The notes: generated by a model from the letters alone, not told the origin. Shown: positions 7,344 to 15,964, counted from the first letter of the stretch. The stretch: DNA of 27,167 nucleotides from JAVBPB01 sp031549965 (GCA_031549965.1 JAVBPB010000045.1:1-27167), one strand, 5' to 3'. A program made the numbers and translations.

Positions 7344-8399
7344 ATGTCAAGAACCAACACAAAGCTAATAAAAATAGGAACCCAAACCATAGGAGGCAAC
7401 ACCCCAATCCTAATCCAGTCCATGACCAACACAAAAACCGAAGACATAACCTCAACCGTATCCCAAATCCACCGCCTAGAAGCCGCCGGATGCGACATAA
7501 TAAGAGTCGCAGTCCCAACCCTAGAAGCCGCTAAAAGTTTAAAAAAAATAAAAGAGCAAATCCACATCCCCCTAGTAGCCGACATACATTTCGACTACAA
7601 ACTAGCCATAGCCTCAATAGAAAACGGAGCCGACAAAATAAGAATTAACCCCGGAAACATAGGAGACAAAAACAAACTAAACGAAGTAGTAAAAGCCGCC
7701 AAAGAAAGAACCGTCCCAATAAGAGTAGGAGTAAACAGCGGTTCCCTAGAAAAAGAACTAATAAAAAAATACAACGGAGTAACCGCTGAAGGAATTGTAG
7801 AAAGTGCATTAGAAAAAGTAGGATTGATTGAAGACATGGGATATGATAATATGGTAATAAGCATAAAATCCTCAGATGTTTTAATGTGCATAAAAGCCCA
7901 TGAAATAATATCAAAAAGGACAAACTATCCTCTTCACATAGGAATTACCGAATCAGGAACTCTCCTATCAGGAAACATAAAATCCTCAGTAGGATTAGGT
8001 ATAATGCTATACAATGGAATTGGAGATACAATCAGAGTATCACTAACAGGAGACCCAGTAGAAGAAATCTACTCTGCAAAACTAATACTAAAATCATTAG
8101 GTCTAAGAAGCGGAGGAATAGAAGTAGTATCTTGTCCTACATGTGGAAGAACACAAATAGATTTAATAAAACTAGCTAATGAAGTAGAAAAGTTGGTAGA
8201 AGACATACCATTAAACATAAAGGTGGCAGTAATGGGATGTGCTGTTAATGGCCCAGGTGAAGCTAGAGAAGCAGACATAGGAATAGCCGGAGGTATGGGA
8301 GAAGGACTTTTAATAAAAAAAGGTCAAATCATAAAAAAAGTCCCAGAACAAGAACTTTTACAATGCCTTAAAGAAGAATTACTAAATTGGAGTGAGTAA
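7344..8399 (+). CDS. ispG: 4-hydroxy-3-methylbut-2-en-1-yl diphosphate synthase
   Basis: IspG (GcpE) converts methylerythritol cyclodiphosphate to HMBPP in the DXP pathway with a [4Fe-4S] cluster and reduced ferredoxin or flavodoxin. 351 residues, the short bacterial form. The TIM-barrel half begins IGGNTPILIQSMTNT and contains PLVADIHFDYKLA and KIRINPGNIG. The cluster ligands are Cys264 and Cys267 (SCPTCGRT) and Cys299 (MGCAVNGPGE), with Glu306 as the fourth ligand expected for the family. AAAGGAGG lies 8 bases before ATG 7344. The first ~440 bases of the gene are poor in T and rich in C and CTA codons, unlike its 3' half and the neighbours. polC starts one base after the stop. Confidence 0.97.
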   Translation: MSRTNTKLIKIGTQTIGGNTPILIQSMTNTKTEDITSTVSQIHRLEAAGCDIIRVAVPTLEAAKSLKKIKEQIHIPLVADIHFDYKLAIASIENGADKIRINPGNIGDKNKLNEVVKAAKERTVPIRVGVNSGSLEKELIKKYNGVTAEGIVESALEKVGLIEDMGYDNMVISIKSSDVLMCIKAHEIISKRTNYPLHIGITESGTLLSGNIKSSVGLGIMLYNGIGDTIRVSLTGDPVEEIYSAKLILKSLGLRSGGIEVVSCPTCGRTQIDLIKLANEVEKLVEDIPLNIKVAVMGCAVNGPGEAREADIGIAGGMGEGLLIKKGQIIKKVPEQELLQCLKEELLNWSE

Positions 8400-8400
8400 A

Positions 8401-11400
8401 TTGAAGTTTTTTGAAGTTTTTAGTGATTTATCAGTAAATAGCGAAATAATGGATTACTTTAGAGATGTTGAAGTTGAAAAAGTAGTTGCTTCAAAGAGCA
8501 AAAAGATAATAAGTGTATTTGTCCATTCAAAAAGGCTTATTGAACATATGATGATTAATAAAATGGAAAATAGTATTAAAGATCAATTGTTTAAAAGAGC
8601 TGAAAATGAAATTAAAATAAAAACAAAATATGAATTATCAGGTCAATATACAAAAGATAATTTATTAACTATATATGATGAAAGCATTTGTGAAGAACTA
8701 AGAGAAATTAGTGTAATAGTCTATAATACTTATAAAAATGCCAATAAATATTTTGAAGGAGATACCTTAAGAATAGAAATAGAAGATAGTTTTATAGCAA
8801 AAGAAAAATCAATAATAATAAAAAGAATACTTGAAGATATTTTTAATAATCGTTTTGGGTTCAATATTATGACAGAGTTTACTTACTATGAGTCAAAACA
8901 AAAAATCGAAGATAAGGACAAAAAATATGAGGAAGAATTAAAGAAAATAATTCAAATGAATGAAAACATACAAAATAATGAAGAAGCAAAAGAAAAAGAA
9001 GAAGTAAAACAAAACAAAACAGATCAAAATAAACCTATCGAAAAGAAAATATCAGAAAAGAAATCTTTTTCAAAAGATAATTATTCATACAAGAAAAAGA
9101 TTGACGATCCTGACATTATCTATGGTAGAGGATTCGAAGGTGACGCTATACCAATTAGTGATGTAAATGATGAAATTGGAGAGGTAGTTGTAAGAGGGAA
9201 AGTATTATTAGTTGAAACCAGAGAAATAAGAAACGAAAAAACTATAATAATGTTTAATTTAACAGATTTTACAGATACCATTACAATTAAAATATTTGTA
9301 AAAAATGAAGAATTAGCAGATATTTTATCCTCGATAAAAAAAGATTCCTTTTTGAAATTAAAAGGTCTTGCATTACTTGACAAATACGACAATGAAATAA
9401 CTATTGCATCAATAACCGGAATAAAAACTATACCTGATTTTACTACTATGAGAATGGACAATAGTGAGGATAAAAGGGTAGAATTACATGCCCATACAAT
9501 GATGAGTGATATGGACTCAGTTGTGGATGTAAAAGCAATGATTAAGCGGGCAATGAAGTGGGGACATAAAGCAATTGCAATTACCGACCATGGTGTGGTT
9601 CAGGCATTTACAGAAGCAAATCATGTAGTAGAGAAAAGTGATTTTAAAGTTATATATGGAGTAGAAGCATATCTTGTAGACGATACAAAAGATATTGTAA
9701 ATAACTCAAAATCACAAATCCTAAATTCTCCTTCGGTTGTATTTGACTTAGAAACAACAGGATTTAGCCCAATTAAAGATAAAATAATTGAAATAGGTGC
9801 AGTAAAAATAGTTGATGGAAAAATATGTGATAGATTTAGCACATTTGTTAATCCCCAGATACCTATACCTTTAAATATTGAAAGGCTTACAGGAATAAAA
9901 GATGATATGGTTATTAATGCCCCAACCATCGAAATTGTGTTAAAAGATTTTTTAGAATTTTGTACAAATTGTGTTTTGGTTGCACATAATGCAAGTTTTG
10001 ATATGAGTTTTATTCAGCAAAAAGCCAAAGAACAGGATATAGTGACTAATTTTACATATATTGACACAGTATCATTATCCAGAATGCTTTTACCTCATTT
10101 ATCAAAGTACAAATTAAATAATGTGGCAAAAGAACTTTCTATATCCCTTGAAAATCACCACAGAGCTGTAGATGATGCAGAAGCAACAGCAAAAATATAC
10201 GAAATATTTTTAGAAAGATTAAAAAATAAAGATGTAACAAATTTAGATGAGTTAAATAAGCTTGGAAAACCATCTGCGGAAACAATAAAAAAACTTCCTT
10301 CATATCATGCCATAATATTAGCATTAAATGAGGTGGGTAGAGTAAACCTATATAAGTTAATCTCCTTATCCCATATTGAATACTATGCAAAAAGACCAAG
10401 AATACCTAAATCAATTTTTATTGAGAATAGGGAAGGGCTTATAATTGGGTCAGCTTGTGAAGCAGGAGAGCTTTATCAGGCAATACTTCAGCAAAAATCA
10501 GAAAAAGAAATTACTAGACTTGTGAATTTTTATGATTATCTTGAAATTCAACCGGCTGGAAATAATGAGTTTATGATTAGAAATGAAAAAATTGATATTA
10601 AAACAGAGGAAGATTTAAGAGATATAAACAAAAAAATAGTAAAGCTTGGTGAAGAATTTAATAAGATGGTAGTAGCAACCTGTGACGTACATTTTCTTGA
10701 TCCTGAAGATTCAATTTACAGAAGTATAATTATGGCTGGTAAGGGATTTCAAGACGCAGATTTACAAGCTCCCCTATATCTAAAAACAACAGAAGAAATG
10801 CTAAAGGAATTTGAATATTTAGGTGAAGAAAAAGCATTTGAGGTTGTAGTTACAAACACAAATAAAATAGCTGATATGGTTGAAAAAATATCACCGGTAA
10901 GACCAGATAAATGTCCTCCTGTTATTGAAAATTCAGATAAAGATTTAAGGAATATATGCTATGAAAAGGCACATTCAATATATGGAGAAAATCTACCTGA
11001 AGTAGTTGTAGAAAGACTTGAAAGGGAGCTAAACTCAATTATTTCCAATGGATTTGCGGTTATGTATATAATAGCTCAAAAACTGGTATGGAAATCTAAC
11101 GAAGACGGGTATTTAGTAGGTTCAAGAGGTTCTGTAGGTTCTTCTTTTGTAGCTACTATGTCAGGTATTACAGAGGTAAATCCATTGCAGTGCCACTACT
11201 ATTGCAGTAATTGCCATTATTCTGATTTTGATTCGGAAGAAGTTAAAAAATATGCCATGCTATCTAGCTCGGGGTGTGATATGCCAGACGCAAATTGTCC
11301 GGTATGCAATACACCTTTGACTAAAGAAGGACATGACATACCATTTGAAACATTTCTTGGTTTTAAGGGAAATAAAGAGCCGGATATTGATCTTAACTTC

Positions 11401-12819
11401 TCAGGTGAATATCAAAGTAAGGCACATGATTATACTGAGGTAATCTTTGGAAAAGGACAAACTTTCAGAGCTGGAACAATTGGAACATTGGCAGAAAAAA
11501 CAGCATATGGTTATGTAATAAAATATTTTCAGGAAAGAAATATACATAAACGAAAAGCAGAGGTAACAAGAATAGTTCAGGGCTGTGTCGGTGTAAGACG
11601 TACAACCGGACAGCATCCGGGAGGAATAATAGTTTTACCTCATGGACAGGAAATATACTCATTTACCCCTGTTCAAAGACCTGCGAATGACATGACTACC
11701 AAAACAATTACAACTCATTTTGATTATCACTCAATTGATCATAACTTACTAAAACTTGATATTCTGGGACATGATGATCCTACTATGATAAGAATGCTTG
11801 AAGACATTACAGAAATTGATGCTAAAAAAATAAGACTGGATGAAGAAAAAGTTTTATCCCTGTTTTTAAATACATCAGCACTTTCAATAAAACCCGAGGA
11901 TATTGGAGGCTGTGAACTTGGAGCCTTAGGCATACCCGAATTTGGTACAGACTTCGTTATGCAGATGTTAATTGATACAAAACCAAAATCATTTTCAGAT
12001 TTAGTAAGAATTTCAGGATTATCACACGGTACAGATGTTTGGCTAAATAATGCCCAAACATTAATACAGGAAGGAAAAGCAACCCTTTCAACAGCCATAT
12101 GTACCCGTGATGATATTATGACATATCTAATAAATATGGGAGTAGAAAAAGAACTATCCTTTACAATAATGGAAAGTGTAAGAAAGGGTAAAGGATTAAG
12201 ACCGGAATGGGAAGAAGCCATGCTTTTGCAGAATGTTCCGGATTGGTATATTTGGTCATGTAAAGCAATTAAATACATGTTTCCAAAAGCCCATGCGGCA
12301 GCATATGTAATGATGGCATTTAGAATTGCATATTTTAAGGTTTACTTTCCACTTGCTTATTATACAGCATTTTTCAGCATAAGAGCGTCAGCATTTAACT
12401 ATGAGTTAATGTGTCAGGGCAAGGAAAAATTAGATTTTTACATTAGAGATTATAAAAGAAGAAACAATGAGCTTACCAAAAAAGAACAGGATACTTTAAA
12501 GGATATGAGAATAGTACAAGAAATGTATGCAAGGGGATTTGAGTTTTTGCCAATTGATATATATAAAGCTCATGCAAACAGATTTCAAATTATTGATAAT
12601 AAAATAATGCCTTCTCTTAGCACTATAGAAGGTCTTGGTGATAAGGCAGCAGATCAGGTAGTTTTGGCTGTAAAGGATGGGACATTTTTATCTAAAGATG
12701 ATTTTAGGCAAAGAACCAAGGTTAGTACTACAGTGATAGAATTAATGTCAGAACTGGGACTTTTAGGGAATTTACCAGAATCTAATCAGATTTCTTTGTT
12801 TGAAACAGGGCTTTTATAA
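8401..12819 (+). CDS. polC: DNA polymerase III PolC-type alpha subunit
   Basis: The replicative polymerase of low-GC Gram-positives with built-in 3'-5' proofreading. 1472 residues. In order: an N-terminal domain, an OB-fold around 230-330 (EVVVRGKVLLVETREI), the first part of the PHP domain (RVELHAHTMMSDMD near 360), an inserted DEDD exonuclease (VVFDLETTGF near 445, HNASFDMSF, HHRAVDDAEATAKI), the rest of PHP (ATCDVHFLDPED), then the C-family polymerase with GSRGSVGSSF near 905, a zinc-binding segment (CSNCHY and CPVC) and the catalytic EPDIDLNF near 990-1000. A GTG at 8392 is in frame but lies within the GGAG site (8389-8392), so TTG 8401 is chosen; it follows the ispG stop by one base. The gene is intact. 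Confidence 0.97.
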   Translation: MKFFEVFSDLSVNSEIMDYFRDVEVEKVVASKSKKIISVFVHSKRLIEHMMINKMENSIKDQLFKRAENEIKIKTKYELSGQYTKDNLLTIYDESICEELREISVIVYNTYKNANKYFEGDTLRIEIEDSFIAKEKSIIIKRILEDIFNNRFGFNIMTEFTYYESKQKIEDKDKKYEEELKKIIQMNENIQNNEEAKEKEEVKQNKTDQNKPIEKKISEKKSFSKDNYSYKKKIDDPDIIYGRGFEGDAIPISDVNDEIGEVVVRGKVLLVETREIRNEKTIIMFNLTDFTDTITIKIFVKNEELADILSSIKKDSFLKLKGLALLDKYDNEITIASITGIKTIPDFTTMRMDNSEDKRVELHAHTMMSDMDSVVDVKAMIKRAMKWGHKAIAITDHGVVQAFTEANHVVEKSDFKVIYGVEAYLVDDTKDIVNNSKSQILNSPSVVFDLETTGFSPIKDKIIEIGAVKIVDGKICDRFSTFVNPQIPIPLNIERLTGIKDDMVINAPTIEIVLKDFLEFCTNCVLVAHNASFDMSFIQQKAKEQDIVTNFTYIDTVSLSRMLLPHLSKYKLNNVAKELSISLENHHRAVDDAEATAKIYEIFLERLKNKDVTNLDELNKLGKPSAETIKKLPSYHAIILALNEVGRVNLYKLISLSHIEYYAKRPRIPKSIFIENREGLIIGSACEAGELYQAILQQKSEKEITRLVNFYDYLEIQPAGNNEFMIRNEKIDIKTEEDLRDINKKIVKLGEEFNKMVVATCDVHFLDPEDSIYRSIIMAGKGFQDADLQAPLYLKTTEEMLKEFEYLGEEKAFEVVVTNTNKIADMVEKISPVRPDKCPPVIENSDKDLRNICYEKAHSIYGENLPEVVVERLERELNSIISNGFAVMYIIAQKLVWKSNEDGYLVGSRGSVGSSFVATMSGITEVNPLQCHYYCSNCHYSDFDSEEVKKYAMLSSSGCDMPDANCPVCNTPLTKEGHDIPFETFLGFKGNKEPDIDLNFSGEYQSKAHDYTEVIFGKGQTFRAGTIGTLAEKTAYGYVIKYFQERNIHKRKAEVTRIVQGCVGVRRTTGQHPGGIIVLPHGQEIYSFTPVQRPANDMTTKTITTHFDYHSIDHNLLKLDILGHDDPTMIRMLEDITEIDAKKIRLDEEKVLSLFLNTSALSIKPEDIGGCELGALGIPEFGTDFVMQMLIDTKPKSFSDLVRISGLSHGTDVWLNNAQTLIQEGKATLSTAICTRDDIMTYLINMGVEKELSFTIMESVRKGKGLRPEWEEAMLLQNVPDWYIWSCKAIKYMFPKAHAAAYVMMAFRIAYFKVYFPLAYYTAFFSIRASAFNYELMCQGKEKLDFYIRDYKRRNNELTKKEQDTLKDMRIVQEMYARGFEFLPIDIYKAHANRFQIIDNKIMPSLSTIEGLGDKAADQVVLAVKDGTFLSKDDFRQRTKVSTTVIELMSELGLLGNLPESNQISLFETGLL

Positions 12820-12849
12820 AGAATTATAGTAAAATAAAACAGACTTTTG

Positions 12850-12906
12850 TTACTGTCGAACTGGTATTAGGATTTTTTCATCGACCTAATATTAAACAGG
12901 CAGTGA
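12850..12906. other. Nested hairpin downstream of polC
   Basis: TTACTGTC (12850-12857) pairs with GGCAGTGA (12899-12906) and inside it GGTATTAGG (12863-12871) pairs with CCTAATATT (12885-12893), 17 pairs counting four G-U. There is no U-tract, so it is not a standard terminator; it could be the processed 3' end of the polC message or a relic repeat. Confidence 0.55.
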
Positions 12907-12953
12907 TAGTAAAAAAATGTGGTGTTATTGTTCGAAATCTATAATAAAAATAA

Positions 12954-12982
12954 TTGACATATTTATTAAATTGTGATAGGGT
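12954..12982 (+). promoter_or_regulatory. Promoter of tRNA-Val-like / T-box / valS unit
   Basis: TTGACA (12954-12959), 17-bp spacer, TAGGGT (12977-12982) with a TG at 12974-12975 as an extended -10. The -35 is perfect, the -10 weak. Transcription would begin about 12989, a few bases before the tRNA-like element. Confidence 0.5.
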
Positions 12983-12991
12983 GTATTCATT

Positions 12992-13064
12992 AGTATCTTA
13001 GCTCAATAGTGAGAACATATACCTTACAAGCAGAGGGTCAGAGATTTAAACATTGTAGGTCCTA
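12992..13064 (+). tRNA. Degenerate tRNA-Val(UAC)-like element, possible pseudo-tRNA
   Basis: The 73 bases lay out exactly as a tRNA: acceptor AGTATCT / AGGTCCT with one T-C mismatch and one T-G pair, T8 A9, D-arm GCTC/GAAC, anticodon loop CTTACAA (anticodon TAC at 13025-13027, valine codon GUA), variable loop GGGTC, T-arm with loop TTTAAAC, discriminator A73, then TTTT with no encoded CCA. The anticodon loop, 3' anticodon strand and variable loop match ordinary bacterial tRNA-Val. Defects: two mismatches in the anticodon stem (TATAC against GCAGA), a C-A mismatch in the D stem, a poorly paired T stem, T19 and T56 instead of the universal G19-C56 pair, and A15 opposite C48. It is either a decaying tRNA gene or a tRNA mimic. 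It lies directly upstream of a T-box leader controlling a valyl-tRNA synthetase gene. Confidence 0.6.
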
Positions 13065-13082
13065 TTTTCAATTTAATAAGTA

Positions 13083-13291
13083 AAAACTGTGATGAAGAGG
13101 AGTATGAATGTAAAACCTACAGAAAGGGCTTGGTGATGGGAATAGCCTGGATAATAAGTTCAGAAGGTAGCTTCGGAGTTGCATATATGAGTTTAGTAGT
13201 ATATGCCGGAATCGTCTACGTTATAAGATATGATGAGTTTTAATAAGGTGGTACCGCGTTTTACGCCCTTAGTTTACTAAGGGCGTTTTTT
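13083..13291 (+). promoter_or_regulatory. T-box riboswitch (tRNA-Val sensing) upstream of valS
   Basis: The T-box sequence AAGGTGGTACCGCG (13245-13258) is followed by a strong terminator. Stem I is visible: AACT (13085-13088) with AGTT (13177-13180), GAAG (13094-13097) with CTTC (13171-13174), and the loop-E type bulge AGTA (13101-13104) opposite GAA (13163-13165). The specifier is best read as GTA (13167-13169, valine), preceded by G and followed by G; a one-base shift would read GGT (glycine), but the downstream enzyme is a valyl-tRNA synthetase. Uncharged tRNA pairing with specifier and T-box would favour the antiterminator and so expression of valS. Confidence 0.95.
13264..13291 (+). terminator. 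T-box leader terminator
   Basis: CGCCCTTAGT (13264-13273) pairs perfectly with ACTAAGGGCG (13276-13285) and is followed by TTTTTTG. Its 5' side overlaps the pairing region of the T-box antiterminator, so the two structures are mutually exclusive. Confidence 0.93.
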
Positions 13292-13332
13292 GTGTATAAA
13301 AAATACTAATTTAGTTAAGGAGAATAACAAAA

Positions 13333-15795
13333 ATGCTTACAAAAAAATATAACCCAAAAGATTCAGAAAAAAATTGGCAAGAATTTTGGCAAGAAAATGG
13401 AGTTTATCACTTTGATATATCATCAAAAAAACCTATATTTTCTATTGACACACCTCCGCCAACAGTAAATGGAAAAATCCATATTGGACATATTTTTTCT
13501 TATTCACAGGCAGAAGTAATGGCAAGATATAAAAGAATGAGTGGGTATAATGTTTTTTATCCATTTGGTTTTGATGATAATGGGTTGCCTACAGAAAGAT
13601 TAGTAGAGAAAAATCATGGAATTAAAGCACATGAGACAACACGGGAGAATTTTAATGAATTATGTTTGAGTGAGACTAAAGCTCTGGAAGAACAATTTAG
13701 AAAGTTATTTATTTCTGCTGGTTTTAGCTGTGACTGGAATTATGAATATTCAACAATTAGTCCCACAGCACAAAAGGTTTCACAAAAGTCGTTTATTGAT
13801 TTATATAATAAAGGAAATGATTATTTTTCAGAAGCACCGGCATTATGGTGTACCGAATGTCAGACAGCCATAGCTCAAGCAGAGTTAGAAACAAAAGAAA
13901 TGCCATCAGTATTTAATTATCTTAAATTTTATATTGATGGTATGGATGAGTATATTGAAATTGCAACTACAAGACCAGAATTATTAGCTGCCTGCCAATG
14001 TATCTTTATACATCCTGAAGATGAAAAAAATTCATATTTACTTGGTAAAATGATAAAAGTTCCTCTGTTTGGCTTTACAGTACCAGTATTACAAGATGAA
14101 AGAGTTGAGTTAGGGAAAGGCTCTGGTGTTGTAATGTGTTGTACATTTGGCGACTTAACCGATTTGGAGTGGTACAAAAAATATAATTTGTCATTTAAAG
14201 AAGTAATACTTCAAGACGGAACATTGTCAAATATATGTAGTAAGTATAGTGGGTTGACTGTAATGACTGCAAGAAAAGCAATAGTAAATGATTTAATAGC
14301 AGAAGGTCATATGATAAAACAAGAAAATATTAATCATAATGTTGCTACCCATGAAAGATGTGGAACCCCTATGGAAATCACGATTAAAAAGCAGTGGTTC
14401 ATTGATATTTTATCTAATAAACAGCAGTATATTAATGCAGGTAATCAAATAAATTGGTATCCTGATCATATGAAATCCAGATATTTAAATTGGGTTGAGA
14501 ACTTAGAATGGGATTGGTGTATATCAAGGCAAAGATATTATGGAGTTCCATTTCCTGTATGGTACTGTAAATCATGTGGTAAGCCAATTATTGCTAATGT
14601 TGAAGACTTACCTGTAAATCCATTATCTTCATCACCTAAGCAAAAGTGTAGTTGTGGTTGCTTTGAATTTGTTCCAGAAAAGGATATAATGGACACTTGG
14701 GCGACATCTTCTCTTACTCCTCTGATAAATCTTAATTGGAATGATGATGAAAAGTATTTATCAGAAATGCTACCAATGAGTGTAAGACCAAATGCACACG
14801 ATATAATTAGAACATGGGATTTTTATACGATTGTAAAAAGTTTATTTCATACAGGAAAGTTACCTTGGTATAATATTATGATTTCTGGACATGTTATGGC
14901 ATCGAGAAGTGAAAAAATAAGTAAACGCAAATCTAATTCCAATATGGAACCCATAGATGTAATTTCACAGTATTCTGCTGACGCTGTTAGAATATGGGCT
15001 TCCACAGGTAGTTTAGGAAATGATGTGGTTTTTACAGAAGAAGAATTTAAGAATTCAAATAAGCTTATCAATAAATTATGGAATGCTTCAAAATTTGTGA
15101 TAATGCATCTTGAGGGATTTGATAAAAAAGATGATGACAAAAACATGATAACCCTATATCCATTTAGTAAGAATGATAATGTACATTTATTGTATATGGA
15201 CAAATGGATTATAAGATCATTTAATAAAATGCTTGATAGATATGAAAAATATTTATCAAAATATGAGATTGGCTTGGCATTGGGTGAAGTAGAAAAGTTT
15301 TTTTGGGGATTTTGTGATGATTATATTGAAATTGTAAAAAACAGATTATATAAACCGGAGATATATGGAGAAGATGCAAGAAAATCTGGTTTATACGCAT
15401 CATATTATACTTTGTTTGGAATTATTAAGTGTTTTGCAATCTATATTCCTCATATTACAGAAGAAATATATCAAGGTTATTATGTTAATATAGAGAATGA
15501 AAATTCTATTCATATAACTATCTTACAAAAAATTGAAGAAATATTTCAATTATCTGATACAGATTATAAAACAGGTACAGTAGCATTGGAAATCATATCT
15601 CAGCTAAGAAGATACAAGTCTGAAAATAATTTATCACTTAAAGCAGAATTAGGAAAAGTTATTGTAACGATGCCTGATACTATCAAAATGAGTGATGCAA
15701 TGGAAGATATTAAGGCAACGTGTTCTTGTAAAGAAATTGAAGTTATAATTGGTGGGCAACTTGAGGTAAAGATAGTGAATAATAACAAACTTTAA
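13333..15795 (+). CDS. valS: Valyl-tRNA synthetase, archaeal/rickettsial-like type
   Basis: Class I aminoacyl-tRNA synthetase, 820 residues. HIGH is exact at 50-53 in NGKIHIGHIFSYSQAE, followed by the DDNGLPTE motif at 81-88. The editing domain has ATTRPELLAACQCIF (211-225) and GSGVVMCCTFGDLTDLEW (263-280), wording characteristic of archaeal-type ValRS rather than the common bacterial form or IleRS. Zinc-type Cys pairs occur at 173/176, 412/415 and 439-443. The second signature reads KISKR (528-532) instead of KMSKS. The C-terminal coiled coil of standard bacterial ValRS is absent. AAGGAG precedes ATG 13333. Expression is under a T-box. The gene splits the usual polC-rimP junction, which with its type suggests horizontal acquisition; whether it is the only ValRS of the cell cannot be told here. 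IleRS is the main alternative and fits less well. Confidence 0.9.
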   Translation: MLTKKYNPKDSEKNWQEFWQENGVYHFDISSKKPIFSIDTPPPTVNGKIHIGHIFSYSQAEVMARYKRMSGYNVFYPFGFDDNGLPTERLVEKNHGIKAHETTRENFNELCLSETKALEEQFRKLFISAGFSCDWNYEYSTISPTAQKVSQKSFIDLYNKGNDYFSEAPALWCTECQTAIAQAELETKEMPSVFNYLKFYIDGMDEYIEIATTRPELLAACQCIFIHPEDEKNSYLLGKMIKVPLFGFTVPVLQDERVELGKGSGVVMCCTFGDLTDLEWYKKYNLSFKEVILQDGTLSNICSKYSGLTVMTARKAIVNDLIAEGHMIKQENINHNVATHERCGTPMEITIKKQWFIDILSNKQQYINAGNQINWYPDHMKSRYLNWVENLEWDWCISRQRYYGVPFPVWYCKSCGKPIIANVEDLPVNPLSSSPKQKCSCGCFEFVPEKDIMDTWATSSLTPLINLNWNDDEKYLSEMLPMSVRPNAHDIIRTWDFYTIVKSLFHTGKLPWYNIMISGHVMASRSEKISKRKSNSNMEPIDVISQYSADAVRIWASTGSLGNDVVFTEEEFKNSNKLINKLWNASKFVIMHLEGFDKKDDDKNMITLYPFSKNDNVHLLYMDKWIIRSFNKMLDRYEKYLSKYEIGLALGEVEKFFWGFCDDYIEIVKNRLYKPEIYGEDARKSGLYASYYTLFGIIKCFAIYIPHITEEIYQGYYVNIENENSIHITILQKIEEIFQLSDTDYKTGTVALEIISQLRRYKSENNLSLKAELGKVIVTMPDTIKMSDAMEDIKATCSCKEIEVIIGGQLEVKIVNNNKL

Positions 15796-15812
15796 AAAAA
15801 AGAAAAAAACAC

Positions 15813-15841
15813 TTGCAAAACCAAAAATAATATAGTATACT
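15813..15841 (+). promoter_or_regulatory. Promoter for tRNA-Glu
   Basis: TTGCAA (15813-15818), 17-bp spacer, TATACT (15836-15841), ending 16 bases before the tRNA. Confidence 0.8.
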
Positions 15842-15857
15842 GGCAAAGTAAGTTAAT

Positions 15858-15929
15858 GGCCCATTGGTCAAGTGGTCAAGATGTCGCATTCTCAGTGCGA
15901 AGACAGGGGTTCGACTCCCCTATGGGCTG
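15858..15929 (+). tRNA. tRNA-Glu(CTC)
   Basis: 72 bases fold as a complete tRNA: acceptor GGCCCAT / ATGGGCT, D-arm GTCA/AGAT with AAGTGGTC-type loop, anticodon stem TCGCA/TGCGA with loop TTCTCAG (anticodon CTC, codon GAG), T-arm AGGGG/CCCCT with loop TTCGACT, discriminator G. The overall sequence is that of bacterial tRNA-Glu. CCA is not encoded (GTTTTT follows), and the first acceptor pair is G1-T72, a wobble. It sits between valS and the rimP operon with its own promoter. Confidence 0.95.
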
Positions 15930-15964
15930 TTTTTGAATTGTAATTTTAATTCAATAAAAACTAC

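Noticed and set aside
7271..7534. Open frames on both strands over the start of ispG
   Set aside because: Arg/Pro/Asn-rich or Leu/Cys-rich translations produced by the T-poor composition; ispG explains the region.
12838..12943. Possible second GNAT remnant (reading GFFHRPN...VKKCGVI) after polC
   Set aside because: Only a KKCG-type match and a few residues; too short to separate from chance.
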